Below the pieces are notes generated by a model. The model worked only from the letters and a program-made list of their open reading frames with translations. It was not told the DNA's origin and searched no databases. From positions 1-64,000 of the IMG/VR virus record IMGVR_UViG_3300033141_004448: 64,000 nucleotides of DNA; one strand, 5' to 3'. The position numbers and the translations under genes were made by a program. The DNA comes from a virus. This document shows positions 31,480 to 41,413 of the stretch, one piece after another. Every line of letters begins with the position of its first letter. Position 1 is the stretch's first letter.

Positions 31480-33353
31480 GTATTATCCGTGATACCAATG
31501 AGAAAATAAGAAGTTATCTTAGCGGCGAACCGTTATACGTGATGATAAAATCGGGCGGTCAAGAGATCGCCTCAACAAGCGGTAAATACCAGACTATAAT
31601 TTCAATTGATACACATTCTGATAAAAAAGAATTATATGACACGTGTAGGATCGTTTTAGATAATAATAGGTTACAATATAATAACATGTTCGAAATAGAC
31701 TATGAGGATTTCAAAGACGATACCAAATATTTTGATAAATTACACGAAATAAACATAATAGTTCGTACAGAAGACGGTAAAGAAGACGTGATATTTGGTG
31801 GCTTCGTTCGCAGGACAATAGCAAGGTATAACTCCACTCAGGGTTATACATACGTTATCGATTGTGCGAGTTATGAGTGGGTACTTTCAGTCGTGAAGCT
31901 TGAAAAGGAGCTTGAAATTAAAACTGGCGAAGACCCAATGAATGCAATAAAATTACTCGTGAGTGCCGCTTTGCCAAAATATCCGATAAAAGACATGTAT
32001 ATTAGGACATTTCATAGTGGATGGTATAAAAATACAAGTTTTCATTTTCAAGTAGGATTATCATATTTACATGTAATACGAAAGATATGCTTCTCATTAC
32101 TAAGCGTGTATTGGATAGACGCAAGAGGTAATCATCACATTGTGAGAAGGGATGAATATTTCGATAAACCTAGTTTAGGATTGGTACCGTCATTTCCAAA
32201 ATTGAAATATGGTGAAGATATAATCAGTGCAGAGTTCGAAGAAATTGACCTTAATGATTATTATGAAAAAGTTGTCGTTCACGCATACGCTCTTGCCTCA
32301 AGTTGGAGTAAAAATACAAACGTTCCACGTACAGGTGTTGCTGGTGCAAGACTCAATGATAAAAGTAAGAAACGCGTGCTACATTTATACCTTGGATTTC
32401 TTTCTTCAGACGAAATTCAAAGTTATCTTAACATATTAGCAAAAGATATACTTAAACGTGTAAATGGAACTCCTTTTAAATTATCACTTACTATAAATGG
32501 AAAACCAAATATAAAGGCAAAAGAAACTAGGCTTGAAAATCCATTAAATTCTTTAATTTCAGTGAAAAGCAGGAATGACATAGTTTATATTTATGCACCA
32601 ATGCCACTTGACATGGGTGTAACAATTCAGAATGAAATTGATAGACCAAACGTGATAAGGCGACCGACACGAAGCAATACAATCGCAAAAATAAGTTCAT
32701 TTTTCAGGCGAAGAGCTGATATAATGCAAGGATTTTACTTCGTTAATTCTGTTTCACATAGTATTTCGGCAAGTGGGTATATCACGAAGTTAGAGCTATC
32801 GCAAAAGTACTATGAAACTAAGACGGATTTCATGCGTTTCTTGAATAAAGAAATGATGAAAATGATCGACCAAACGATTTTTGTAGGATACATACACTCT
32901 GTCAATGCAAGTAAAGATCCGCCAATAGTAAGCGTGAAATTACGAAATGATGAAATATTAAATAACGTGCGGTTATCAACGTGGAACACGTCAATAAATC
33001 AAGGCGTGTATTACATTCCTAAGGTGAATGACCGCGTGATAATAGCAAGAATTTCGGCAAGTGAATGTTATGTGATTGCTTCGATTTATACTGATGAAAC
33101 TAATAATAAAAAGGAAAATGAAATAAGAATTGGCGAACATTCTATTAAAATCGACTCCAATGGCAATCTTACATTCGGCGTGTCTGGTGGCACGGCAAAG
33201 CGCATAGCATTGGAAGATCATACTCACACTCTCACGAGTAGTCATACTCATATAGGTAATCTCGGTAATCCAACAGGTCCACCTACAAATCAAGACTCGG
33301 CACAAGAACCGACAACAGGGTTATCAAATTCAAAAATAAAATGTGAAAAATAA
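31476..33353 (+). CDS. Baseplate hub-spike fusion
   Basis: 625 residues from GTG 31476. Residues about 1-460 look like a hub protein of the gp27/gpD type (IISIDTHSDKKELYDTCRIVLDN, IFGGFVRRTIARYNS, YVIDCASYEW). Residues about 470-540 form an OB domain (FVGYIHSVNASKDPPIVSVKL, PKVNDRVIIARI), then comes a repetitive spike with SIKIDSNGNLTFGVSGG and the histidine cluster HTHTLTSSHTHIG. In P2 gpV-type spikes, HxH histidines bind an iron at the tip; the same is likely here. A single protein thus replaces separate hub and spike. Confidence 0.78.
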   Translation: MSIIRDTNEKIRSYLSGEPLYVMIKSGGQEIASTSGKYQTIISIDTHSDKKELYDTCRIVLDNNRLQYNNMFEIDYEDFKDDTKYFDKLHEINIIVRTEDGKEDVIFGGFVRRTIARYNSTQGYTYVIDCASYEWVLSVVKLEKELEIKTGEDPMNAIKLLVSAALPKYPIKDMYIRTFHSGWYKNTSFHFQVGLSYLHVIRKICFSLLSVYWIDARGNHHIVRRDEYFDKPSLGLVPSFPKLKYGEDIISAEFEEIDLNDYYEKVVVHAYALASSWSKNTNVPRTGVAGARLNDKSKKRVLHLYLGFLSSDEIQSYLNILAKDILKRVNGTPFKLSLTINGKPNIKAKETRLENPLNSLISVKSRNDIVYIYAPMPLDMGVTIQNEIDRPNVIRRPTRSNTIAKISSFFRRRADIMQGFYFVNSVSHSISASGYITKLELSQKYYETKTDFMRFLNKEMMKMIDQTIFVGYIHSVNASKDPPIVSVKLRNDEILNNVRLSTWNTSINQGVYYIPKVNDRVIIARISASECYVIASIYTDETNNKKENEIRIGEHSIKIDSNGNLTFGVSGGTAKRIALEDHTHTLTSSHTHIGNLGNPTGPPTNQDSAQEPTTGLSNSKIKCEK

Positions 33354-34009
33354 TGGTATCAATTGTCGATATATACGGAACTGGCAAGCGTGTTATCGTG
33401 AAGCGTGATGGCACGATAGATACTGACGTTACTGGTAGTGGTGATTTTCGCACGAGTAGCGGTAAAGAAAATCTCATTAACAGGATAATATTACGGTTAA
33501 TGATCCGTAAAGGTGAGATTGAAAGCGACCCTGAAATCGGTTCAGATTTATATCAATTATTGGGATTGCCGATTACCGCACTTACAAAGGAATGGTTTAA
33601 AATACTCACTTACGATGCAATAATACGCGATCCCGTTGTTAGAGAAGTCGAAAACATACAGGTATTCGAAGACTCAAGCATAAAAGGAATGGTAAGAATC
33701 ACGGGTAGCATAATTCCTGTTACAGAATACAATCAGGTAATTGACGAAGCGCACGATTACATTGAAGGCGTGTCGTCTTATGAATTAGATCAATCACACG
33801 TCAGAGAAATTACAGAAGCAAAAGGATTTGTCGGAAATAACTTAATTTATCTCATTAAGAATCGCGATTACATTCAACACGGCGACTCAATAGAATTTAT
33901 CGGTGAGATAGTGCCTAATGGAGGATTTTTAGTGTCATACCAATATTACGTGGTTAGCGAGTATAATGACGAACCAATCAATTTTGATATACCGTATGGA
34001 GGACAATAA
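33353..34009 (+). CDS. gp25-like baseplate wedge protein
   Basis: 218 residues. KENLINRIILRLMIRKGEIESDPEIGSDLYQLLG is the gp25/gpW core with the family's E-P-x-G-S pattern, and the second half holds DAIIRDPVVREVENIQVF. Gp25-like proteins tie the wedge to the sheath start. It is coupled to the hub-spike gene by overlapping start and stop. Confidence 0.82.
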   Translation: MVSIVDIYGTGKRVIVKRDGTIDTDVTGSGDFRTSSGKENLINRIILRLMIRKGEIESDPEIGSDLYQLLGLPITALTKEWFKILTYDAIIRDPVVREVENIQVFEDSSIKGMVRITGSIIPVTEYNQVIDEAHDYIEGVSSYELDQSHVREITEAKGFVGNNLIYLIKNRDYIQHGDSIEFIGEIVPNGGFLVSYQYYVVSEYNDEPINFDIPYGGQ

Positions 34010-35740
34010 ATGCCCGAATTTGTAAGAATTGAAAGCCCATTTGAGGATAAACCCTCACGTCAAGAGTTACGTGAGCAATTACGTGATCATGTCGTGCGTG
34101 GAATTGTAAAAGTGAAAGACGAAACTTTCACGTATATTAGTGGAACTAATACTTATACACTTGACCATTCACCATATTCACCTACAAGTAATAACTTTGA
34201 AATTGAAGGCACTTATAACACAGAACCGCGTGTATTTATCTTTGGAACTGACTACACGATAAGCGGTCGCACGATCACGTGGAATACAAGCGAAACCGTG
34301 CCGGATAATAACACGACATTTTACGTGGATTATACGTATCAGGGAACTTTATCGGGAATACGTGATGAAGATCCTGCATCACTTGTAATGATAGAACTTG
34401 AAGCGTGTGGCAATGCATTAGACGATATCTATGACGATCTCAAGCGAACGTATTATTCTGCATACGTTGAAACGGCAACTGGTAACGATTTAGAAAAAGT
34501 AGCAGCATTAGTCGGTGCAACAAGAACATCGGCAGGAAAATCTTCAGGAACGTTAAAATTAATATTCAGTCAAGCGGCAACTATTGTCGATCCCGTTGTA
34601 GTTCCTGCAGAAAATAGATTTTCCACGAGATCAACCACTTCTGAAGAACCAATTTATTTCAAGACACCGACAGGTTCAACGTTTAATACAGGTCAAACGT
34701 ACGGGTATATCGGCATAGAGGCACTTGTCGGTGGTAAAAACGGTAATGTCGGTAACAGCACGATAAACGTAATCGTGGACTCAATCACGAATGTTGAAAG
34801 TTGTACCAATCCTTCCGCATTAAGTGGCGGAACTGACAAAGAAGATGACGATGATTTTCGTGATAGGATACCACTTGCAAAAGAAAGCAAAGGTAAATCA
34901 ACTGCCAATGCATTAATTTTTGACTTGAATAACATACCCGGTGTTAGCTCTGTAAAGCCAAAAAATAATTGGTTTGCAACGGCACACTCGGCATTATTTG
35001 TTACGCCAGAAACGTTTCCCGCGTCATCGTCATTACAACAAAAAGTAGATGACGCTATTAATTCTGGTGTTGCATTCGGTTGTAAGATCACTGCTTTATA
35101 TCCAAAGGTAATTAATGCGTGGATGACCGTTGATGTTGAGCGTACTTCCGCGTCAGACTCAGGTGCGTTATTTAATACTATAAGCGGTAACGCGTGGAAT
35201 TATTTCGAAGGATTAGGGTTAGGCGATAGGTTCATACAACAACAATTCACGAAAGAAATACTTTCGCCAGTCGATATCGTGAGGGTAAAATCATTTACAA
35301 TATCAGAAACGGGTAACACTGATTTATATATCAACACGGATCAAGTAATGAGAATGGGTTATCGCGTGAACACGACTGGTAATAGTTTAGGAGTGTTCAA
35401 TGAAGGTGAAGTAATACCTTGCACGGGAGATTATTCTACGGGATGGGTTTCCGCAATTGGAATTGACACTATTGAAAGCGGGTTATCCGTTTTTGCAACA
35501 CACGTATATAAAATCAATGCCGTGTATCTTAATGACAGCACGTTGTGTAATGAAGGAAGCGATTACCGCTTATATTCAAGTGGTTACCCGAGCGGAGATG
35601 CTTTCTATAACACGAGTAGAATAAGTGCAATCGAATGGTTATCTGGCGCAACAAATTATCCTCTTAGTGGTGATGATTATAGCGTGTTATATCAGTACAA
35701 TGCTTTTCAAGCCAATATGACAAGTACAGGTGAGTTTTAA
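34010..35740 (+). CDS. gpJ/gp6-like baseplate wedge protein
   Basis: 576 residues. After an N-terminal extension with strand-rich repeats, the gpJ core is visible: LEKVAALVGATRTSAGKSSGTLKL, VPAENRFSTRS, IGIEALVGGKNGNVG, LSGGTDKEDDDDFRDRIPLAKESKGKSTANALI, SVKPKNNW, and VDIVRVKSFTI. Gp6/J proteins form the ring of the baseplate around the hub. The C-terminal 120 residues look like a separate beta domain. Confidence 0.88.
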   Translation: MPEFVRIESPFEDKPSRQELREQLRDHVVRGIVKVKDETFTYISGTNTYTLDHSPYSPTSNNFEIEGTYNTEPRVFIFGTDYTISGRTITWNTSETVPDNNTTFYVDYTYQGTLSGIRDEDPASLVMIELEACGNALDDIYDDLKRTYYSAYVETATGNDLEKVAALVGATRTSAGKSSGTLKLIFSQAATIVDPVVVPAENRFSTRSTTSEEPIYFKTPTGSTFNTGQTYGYIGIEALVGGKNGNVGNSTINVIVDSITNVESCTNPSALSGGTDKEDDDDFRDRIPLAKESKGKSTANALIFDLNNIPGVSSVKPKNNWFATAHSALFVTPETFPASSSLQQKVDDAINSGVAFGCKITALYPKVINAWMTVDVERTSASDSGALFNTISGNAWNYFEGLGLGDRFIQQQFTKEILSPVDIVRVKSFTISETGNTDLYINTDQVMRMGYRVNTTGNSLGVFNEGEVIPCTGDYSTGWVSAIGIDTIESGLSVFATHVYKINAVYLNDSTLCNEGSDYRLYSSGYPSGDAFYNTSRISAIEWLSGATNYPLSGDDYSVLYQYNAFQANMTSTGEF

Positions 35741-37597
35741 GTGGTTGATACTGGCGTTACTACAAGGACATCAGGTAGCTCACTCGTATTGGGATACCTT
35801 CCTCACGTTATTGGCAATAACAGCATGATTTCTGATTGGCTAGAAGCGATCGGAGAATCAATCACGGAATTTACAAAAATAAGAGAACGAAAAGTAAGAA
35901 ATCAACATTGGATAGATACTACTGAAGGTTCAAATTTAGATAAAATCGGATTAGGTCTTGCGAATATCAAGCGTTATGGTGATGATGATGAAAAGTATCG
36001 CTATAGAATAAAATCCGTGATGGGTTTTGACGGCGGCGGAAATCTTAATACCATGACGGGAATGGCACAAATGGAATACAACACGGGTTCGTGGTTTGCG
36101 TGGCACGTTCTCCGAAAAGGTATTGGTGATGGGTTAGAATGTAATAGGTTTGGTCGTTGTTTTGGAGAAAGTGGTCGTGCAACATTAATTGAATGGTTAT
36201 ATCAATCTGGTCAAACATTCGGTTCTTCTGCAGATAGGTTTAACAATAACGTTGAGCAATTTAAGGCATTAGGCGTAACGTATCAAGGTTTTGGAGAAAC
36301 ATTACCGTCAGATCTTGACTATGGTAATAGTGATACTGGTGGGTGGTATTATAGTAGTACCGGAACTGAATTATATCCATTTACGGTAAGCGTGAGTTCA
36401 ACGGGAATTAGTTATATTTATGGCGGTAGTTCCATCCACGTTTCGTTTATAAGTACTGGTGACGGCACGCGAATTACTAAAATAATCAATCCACCATTTA
36501 ACCTTTTAGAATCAGGTCATACTACATTTAATTTTTGGGTGGCAGGGAATAACCCGAATTTAGTATTCGATAAAATAAGGTTATTCAGTTCTGTATATGT
36601 AGGAAATATCAATAATGGAACTACAGTAGTGTATGAAACTGGTCATTTCACGTCATGGACTGGTGGGACGTTTAAAAATGAAGCCAATTGGAATGATCCT
36701 GCAAGTTTTACAGTGAGTGAGGGAGCTAGTACAGACGTTCGCGTGATACCAGAAACAGGCGACCATTTAAAAGTCGTTGAATTATATGATAATAATAACT
36801 CGGCAAGTTGTAAAATACAATTAGATTTTCCTAGCGATAAATCAACAGGCACGGTAGAATTTTGGTACCGCATTACTGACGGCACGCAACCGTGTGATAT
36901 TTGGGATTGCTACGAAGGCGGAACACGCAGATTTATTCTCGGCGTGGACTCTAATAATTTACAATACTATGATGGCAGTTGGAATAACATAACTACAATA
37001 AACGATAATGAGTGGTACCATTTAAAAATTACATTTCGTACCGCAACTGGTACGTCATTTGATGGGTTAAATACTAACGAATGGAATTTACACGTTACAA
37101 GCGGCGGATCGTTTGGTATTAACGGTATTACTGGCGCAACTACTACAAAATATGGTGGTTTTCCGTTCAGTGCAAACGGTAATAATATAAACAAAATGAT
37201 TGCAGATACACGTTCTGCGTCTTACGGTTATTCAATGTTTTTTGATGCCGTTGATTATGATGGTAATACCGGATATTATGACGGTAGAAATAAAAACTTT
37301 GATTCTGGTTCAGTAATAAATTGGACAACTGGAATATCATTCGGTAATGACTACCTTGATTACACGAAAGACGAAAGCGGCAACTACTTCACGGGATATT
37401 CTTTCCCGACAACATTACAAAATTTTCGGGTTGATTTATACAACTACGATAAAACATATACTGGAAGTGGATTCAATTCTACTTCAGTATCAGGCGTTAG
37501 TTTCATGTTTAAAGGAGAAACTGGTAGCTCGATTGACCTTTATTTTGACGGGCTACATTTCGGAAAAAGATATATGAGTACGGGTTCAAATATGTAG
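35741..37597 (+). CDS. gpI-like baseplate protein with sugar-binding-like domains
   Basis: 618 residues from GTG 35741. The first 150 residues follow the gpI/DUF2313 pattern: IGESITEFTKIRERKVRNQHWIDTTEG-LDKIGLGL, KYRYRIKSVMGFDGGGNLNTM. After this come two or more beta-sandwich domains: FYVWYRITDGTQPCDIWD-like strands and WNNITTINDNEWYHLKITF, a laminin-G/concanavalin-like signature. It may connect the baseplate to fibres or bind glycans. Confidence 0.7.
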   Translation: MVDTGVTTRTSGSSLVLGYLPHVIGNNSMISDWLEAIGESITEFTKIRERKVRNQHWIDTTEGSNLDKIGLGLANIKRYGDDDEKYRYRIKSVMGFDGGGNLNTMTGMAQMEYNTGSWFAWHVLRKGIGDGLECNRFGRCFGESGRATLIEWLYQSGQTFGSSADRFNNNVEQFKALGVTYQGFGETLPSDLDYGNSDTGGWYYSSTGTELYPFTVSVSSTGISYIYGGSSIHVSFISTGDGTRITKIINPPFNLLESGHTTFNFWVAGNNPNLVFDKIRLFSSVYVGNINNGTTVVYETGHFTSWTGGTFKNEANWNDPASFTVSEGASTDVRVIPETGDHLKVVELYDNNNSASCKIQLDFPSDKSTGTVEFWYRITDGTQPCDIWDCYEGGTRRFILGVDSNNLQYYDGSWNNITTINDNEWYHLKITFRTATGTSFDGLNTNEWNLHVTSGGSFGINGITGATTTKYGGFPFSANGNNINKMIADTRSASYGYSMFFDAVDYDGNTGYYDGRNKNFDSGSVINWTTGISFGNDYLDYTKDESGNYFTGYSFPTTLQNFRVDLYNYDKTYTGSGFNSTSVSGVSFMFKGETGSSIDLYFDGLHFGKRYMSTGSNM

Positions 37598-37607
37598 GTG
37601 AATAAAA

Positions 37608-38660
37608 ATGACAACATTCGGTTCGAAAAATGTTTATGATAGCAACGTGGATAAATCCGTCTGGAAATTATGGTCGGATGGTTCTGCATTCAATGATGTA
37701 AATGCAAACGTGTACCCGATCGACTTTGTGATCGGGACTGGTCAAGGGTTTATTGCAGGGTATGATACGGGCGGGTTTAAAGTTACAACCGATGGTGCTA
37801 CAGGATTAACGATTAATAGCGGCGTGTATTATTGCCGTACTACAAATACTACAATGGCTAATGATAATAATCGTCATACGGCAGTACGTATCTACGCTCC
37901 TAATGCCGTAACATTAGATCTTCATCCATTCAGTAGTGCATTAAGTGAAACGGGATATTCATTCGTTTACCTTGATGATGCTGGTGCTGTCTATGAAGCA
38001 ACGGGAATGGATTGGAGTGGTGCAGTATCATCAGTTTCAGAAAAAGTCTTACTTGCTAAAATCATCCGTGATGGAAATAACACGGTAACACAAAGTGATA
38101 TCATTGATGAACGAATTACGATACAAAAACCAATAATTGATGAAATATTATTTAACGAGCGTGTTGATACACCAAAAAGTGAAGACGGAAGAATGTATCA
38201 TAATAACAATGAATTATTCTTTTATTCATCACATCCATCAAAAATGTGGAGGTCGTTATCTCATCAAATTATTAAATGGAAAAAAGTGTATCAGGGAAAT
38301 GGTCAAAGTACAAATAGTACGTCTTATGTTGATGTTAATGGATTAACACTTACCATGACTGCACCGCGTGATTGTACTGCCATAGCATTCTTTTTTGGAG
38401 CGGCTGGTATAGAAAATGCTGTAGGTGTAAGACAATCTGTAATAATAGTAATTGATGGTGATAATTCTGAAAATGTGGTAATACAAAAATCTGGTAGTAA
38501 TAATTATTATTATCCTTTGTCTAACATACACATACGTGATGTTAGTAGTGGTAGCTTTGACGTGAAAGTCCAACATAAAACTGACAATGCATCGTATAAC
38601 ACATTAACCGTTGGAACATTATTTGTTTTCTTAGTTGAAAAAATTGAAGAAACAACGTGA
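37608..38660 (+). CDS. Tail fibre / receptor-binding candidate
   Basis: 350 residues directly after the gpI-like gene. Beta-rich N-terminus (GFIAGYDTGGFKVTTDGATGLTINSGVYYC), then a 'tail fibre' style stretch with SSVSEKVLLAKIIRDGNNTVTQSDIIDERI, and a compact C-terminal beta domain (NGLTLTMTAPRDCTAIAFFF, SFDVKVQHKTDNASYNTLTVG). The order and composition suit a host-contact protein. Receptor unknown. Confidence 0.68.
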   Translation: MTTFGSKNVYDSNVDKSVWKLWSDGSAFNDVNANVYPIDFVIGTGQGFIAGYDTGGFKVTTDGATGLTINSGVYYCRTTNTTMANDNNRHTAVRIYAPNAVTLDLHPFSSALSETGYSFVYLDDAGAVYEATGMDWSGAVSSVSEKVLLAKIIRDGNNTVTQSDIIDERITIQKPIIDEILFNERVDTPKSEDGRMYHNNNELFFYSSHPSKMWRSLSHQIIKWKKVYQGNGQSTNSTSYVDVNGLTLTMTAPRDCTAIAFFFGAAGIENAVGVRQSVIIVIDGDNSENVVIQKSGSNNYYYPLSNIHIRDVSSGSFDVKVQHKTDNASYNTLTVGTLFVFLVEKIEETT

Positions 38661-38670
38661 GGTAATTTAA

Positions 38671-38973
38671 ATGAATCATGTCCTTAATTATAAGAAAAAT
38701 CATGCTTTAAGTGATGTACTAATTAAATTAAAAGAATCAAATATCATAATTGATGGGAATGAAAAATGGATTAATAGTGATGGTAAAAATATTTCATTTT
38801 TTTCACGTGTGAAGTTTACCGATAAAGAAAAAAATGAAATTGACAATTTTATATCATCATATAAATACGAACCACAAAAAGAAAAGGAAGTATTAATTAC
38901 TAAAATTAATAATTCAAAATCATTAGATGAATTATGTGATGTTATTAAAGAAATAGTAAATAAAATATATTAA
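38671..38973 (+). CDS. Small hypothetical protein after the fibre gene
   Basis: A 100-residue lysine-rich protein with a possible C-terminal helix pair, behind GAGGTAA. Possibly a fibre assembly factor by its place; no motif recognised. Confidence 0.5.
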   Translation: MNHVLNYKKNHALSDVLIKLKESNIIIDGNEKWINSDGKNISFFSRVKFTDKEKNEIDNFISSYKYEPQKEKEVLITKINNSKSLDELCDVIKEIVNKIY

Positions 38974-39483
38974 GTGTTAAATATGTTAATGGAGATAGAT
39001 AGCTTCATACACCTCGGCATACTCGTGCTCTTCGGGATTGGCGGTGGTGTTGTCGCATACGCCATTTCATTCTTCGGTAAATACATTGGAGAACCTGAAG
39101 AAGACGAACTCACAAGGCGAAAGAAATCCATTGGTGTCGGTATATCTACTTTTATCTCGCTTTGCGTTTACTGGTATTTCACGCCCGGATTATTGATGTT
39201 CTCGTGGTCAAACATACTATTCATGTTAATGATACTCGGAACGAATACTGGTGCTGTTGAAGTGTTAAGTAAGCTATACGACTGGCTTGATATTGGTAAA
39301 GATGATGAGAAGAAACTTGAGAAACTAAAGAAATCAAGAGAAAAATTCGAGAAAATTGTTAGCGTGAACACGAAACGGATAAAAGCAATTGATGAAGAAC
39401 GAAGCAAGCTCGAAGCGTCAATTGCAATGCACGAAAAGGAACTCGAAAAACTAATGTCGGGAAACATGTTGCAAGAGGAATAA
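38974..39483 (+). CDS. Holin-like membrane protein with coiled-coil tail
   Basis: 169 residues. Three hydrophobic helices (about residues 12-35, 50-68, 72-92) then a long charged coiled coil (DDEKKLEKLKKSREKFEKIV ... EEERSKLEAS-type heptads). The start may be GTG 38974 or the ATGs at 38983 or 38989. A membrane protein after the fibre gene fits a holin or virion-release protein, but archaeal holins are poorly known, so this is tentative. Confidence 0.55.
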   Translation: MLNMLMEIDSFIHLGILVLFGIGGGVVAYAISFFGKYIGEPEEDELTRRKKSIGVGISTFISLCVYWYFTPGLLMFSWSNILFMLMILGTNTGAVEVLSKLYDWLDIGKDDEKKLEKLKKSREKFEKIVSVNTKRIKAIDEERSKLEASIAMHEKELEKLMSGNMLQEE

Positions 39484-39486
39484 CCG

Positions 39487-39966
39487 ATGGATCTTCTTTC
39501 CACTTTTTTTGTAATTATAAGTGGCATCGGTACACTACTAGGCATGGGATATACAATATACCGTTATTGGAGGGCATACACGCGGCAGGAAATACGTGAG
39601 GCAACACAAGAATGGGCAATCAATGAGTGCCGAATTGAACGCGGTAAAGTGCCAATAGTGTTTGACAGCCGTGAATCGCACGTCCTGACAATATACCATA
39701 AAGGAGAGCAATTATTTTTGCAGTCAATTCATTCGCCAAACAAGCAATTAAAGAAGGCGATTAAGCTCGGGATAACATTAATTAACGAGCAAGCGGCAAT
39801 CAATCGAATGACATCAAAGCAACGAAAGCAAAAGCAAAAATTACTCAAGCAAAAACAAAAAGAACTAAACGAAATATTAAGGCAAGAAAAACGCGAGCTT
39901 CACAAAAAATACAAAAAATTGAGAAAGATAAACAAGCGTATCGAGCAACTTGAATCTAAAAAATAA
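39487..39966 (+). CDS. Membrane-anchored basic coiled-coil protein
   Basis: 159 residues. One N-terminal membrane helix (about 4-26, STFFVIISGIGTLLGMGYTI) and a very basic coiled-coil C-terminus rich in KQKQK. It is coupled to the previous membrane gene and may act with it. It could also be a signal-anchored DNA-binding protein. No family recognised. Confidence 0.55.
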   Translation: MDLLSTFFVIISGIGTLLGMGYTIYRYWRAYTRQEIREATQEWAINECRIERGKVPIVFDSRESHVLTIYHKGEQLFLQSIHSPNKQLKKAIKLGITLINEQAAINRMTSKQRKQKQKLLKQKQKELNEILRQEKRELHKKYKKLRKINKRIEQLESKK

Positions 39967-40092
39967 TTCATTAATTTATCTATTTTTTTTCACAACTAGC
40001 TTTTTAATTTTAAAATCTCATTAATTTATCACGGTCTTCACAAGATTTTTATTAGCGAATGTTAATAACCATATTAAAAAAAACGTGGTTGA
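39967..40092. terminator. T-rich terminator and direct repeat between tail and replication blocks
   Basis: An eight-T run (39983-39990) and a shorter T5 follow the last tail-block stop, as in archaeal intrinsic terminators. A 13-base direct repeat TCATTAATTTATC occurs at 39968-39980 and 40018-40030, exactly 50 bases apart. A weak TATA-like TTTTTATTA near 40046 could start the replication genes. Confidence 0.5.
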
Positions 40093-41409
40093 ATGTCAAA
40101 AAAACAAAAAATTGATCGTGTAAGGCAACTAATATCTGAAGGAAAAGTGAGATTAATTGCTGTAGAGCAATCATTTGCTCATGCAAAAACTGAAGGAACT
40201 GATAATACACACGACACATTTATTTTCGGAAGCATTTCATTTTGCACTTGCCGAGGATTCATGTATCGTGGTAATTGCAATCACGTTAAAGCATTAAGAA
40301 ATATTGTAAATGTACAGGAGGTAACTAAAATACCGAAATTAGCAACATTATGTCCAAACTTGAATGCATTTTTTGAAGGCGGGTTACCATTAGGCGATCT
40401 AATTTTAATTTGTGGCTTAGCCGCAGTAAACAAGACGTTACTTGCACTTGATCTTACACTTTGTTATCAGGCGCAATATCCCGATAAAAATGCATTACTA
40501 ATTTTAACGGAAGAAAGGATGGAGAATACATTAAACGTTTTGTTAGATAATTACTCAAAGAAATATCACCTCAATATCAAGCGTGCAGAATGGTTTATTG
40601 AAGGTGATGAAAAATACGGCAAGCAGGGAACAAAGCAAGAAAACGTGGTGAAAAAATTTATCATAAAACGTAATGAGTTAAAGCCCGACATAGGTGATGA
40701 AACGGGTTATCTCATTACCGGGTACATTCCAAATCTTTATGATATAATGACGCTCATTGGAAGACCGGGAGTGTTCACGACTCCTGACACAAAGGATGAA
40801 AAGGGATACCAAAGGTGGATTGATTTACCGGGAGAAGTTTATCACGTACAAAAAACATTACTCGCACAATTCATTGAGCGGTATAATATCGGATGGATTG
40901 TTACTGACAGCATAACATTTCCTGTAAAAACAGAGTGGGTTCTTGCACAAAGCAATTATCCTTCCAGAAATCAGTTATACGGTCGGTGGCTAGGTAGATA
41001 CATGCATATCTGTTCGCACTATGGCATAACAATGATCAATATTGCTCACGGCGTGCCACCTAGTGCAATGAGTTTTACTTCTTCTGGCGAAGAGAAGGCG
41101 TGGGGTGGTCAAAATGTTCTCCATTCTCATAAGTACGTTATTCGGCTAAAACGAATGACAAAAAAACTTGATGGCATTGACGTGCCAAATTATAACAATA
41201 AACGTCGCGTGTATATGGATAGGTGGGGTACGAAAGAAGCGAATAAGCTTGACTCAAGCGGAAAGCCGATATACGCGGTAATAGAAGTTAGAGATGATGG
41301 TTTCTTTGACGTAGGAAGTAGCATTCCGAAAAAAACCGAAAGCAAAAAAGCGGAAGTTAAGAAACCCGCTAAAAAGAAAAAAATGAAAAAATTAAAAATG
41401 AAAAGGTGA
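40093..41409 (+). CDS. RecA/RadA-fold ATPase with SWIM-like zinc motif
   Basis: 438 residues. Residues about 50-75 hold CTCRGFMYRGNCNHVKAL, a SWIM zinc motif (CxC...CxH) that binds nucleic acid or protein. The RecA fold follows: ILICGLAAVNKTLLALDL as P-loop, NALLILTEER, and IGWIVTDSITFP as Walker B, plus GITMINIAHG. The P-loop reads GxxxxNKT in place of GxxxxGK[ST]. The tail is lysine-rich. RadA-type proteins assist recombination or act as helicase loaders; here it leads the replication block. Confidence 0.78.
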   Translation: MSKKQKIDRVRQLISEGKVRLIAVEQSFAHAKTEGTDNTHDTFIFGSISFCTCRGFMYRGNCNHVKALRNIVNVQEVTKIPKLATLCPNLNAFFEGGLPLGDLILICGLAAVNKTLLALDLTLCYQAQYPDKNALLILTEERMENTLNVLLDNYSKKYHLNIKRAEWFIEGDEKYGKQGTKQENVVKKFIIKRNELKPDIGDETGYLITGYIPNLYDIMTLIGRPGVFTTPDTKDEKGYQRWIDLPGEVYHVQKTLLAQFIERYNIGWIVTDSITFPVKTEWVLAQSNYPSRNQLYGRWLGRYMHICSHYGITMINIAHGVPPSAMSFTSSGEEKAWGGQNVLHSHKYVIRLKRMTKKLDGIDVPNYNNKRRVYMDRWGTKEANKLDSSGKPIYAVIEVRDDGFFDVGSSIPKKTESKKAEVKKPAKKKKMKKLKMKR

Positions 41410-41413
41410 TAAG

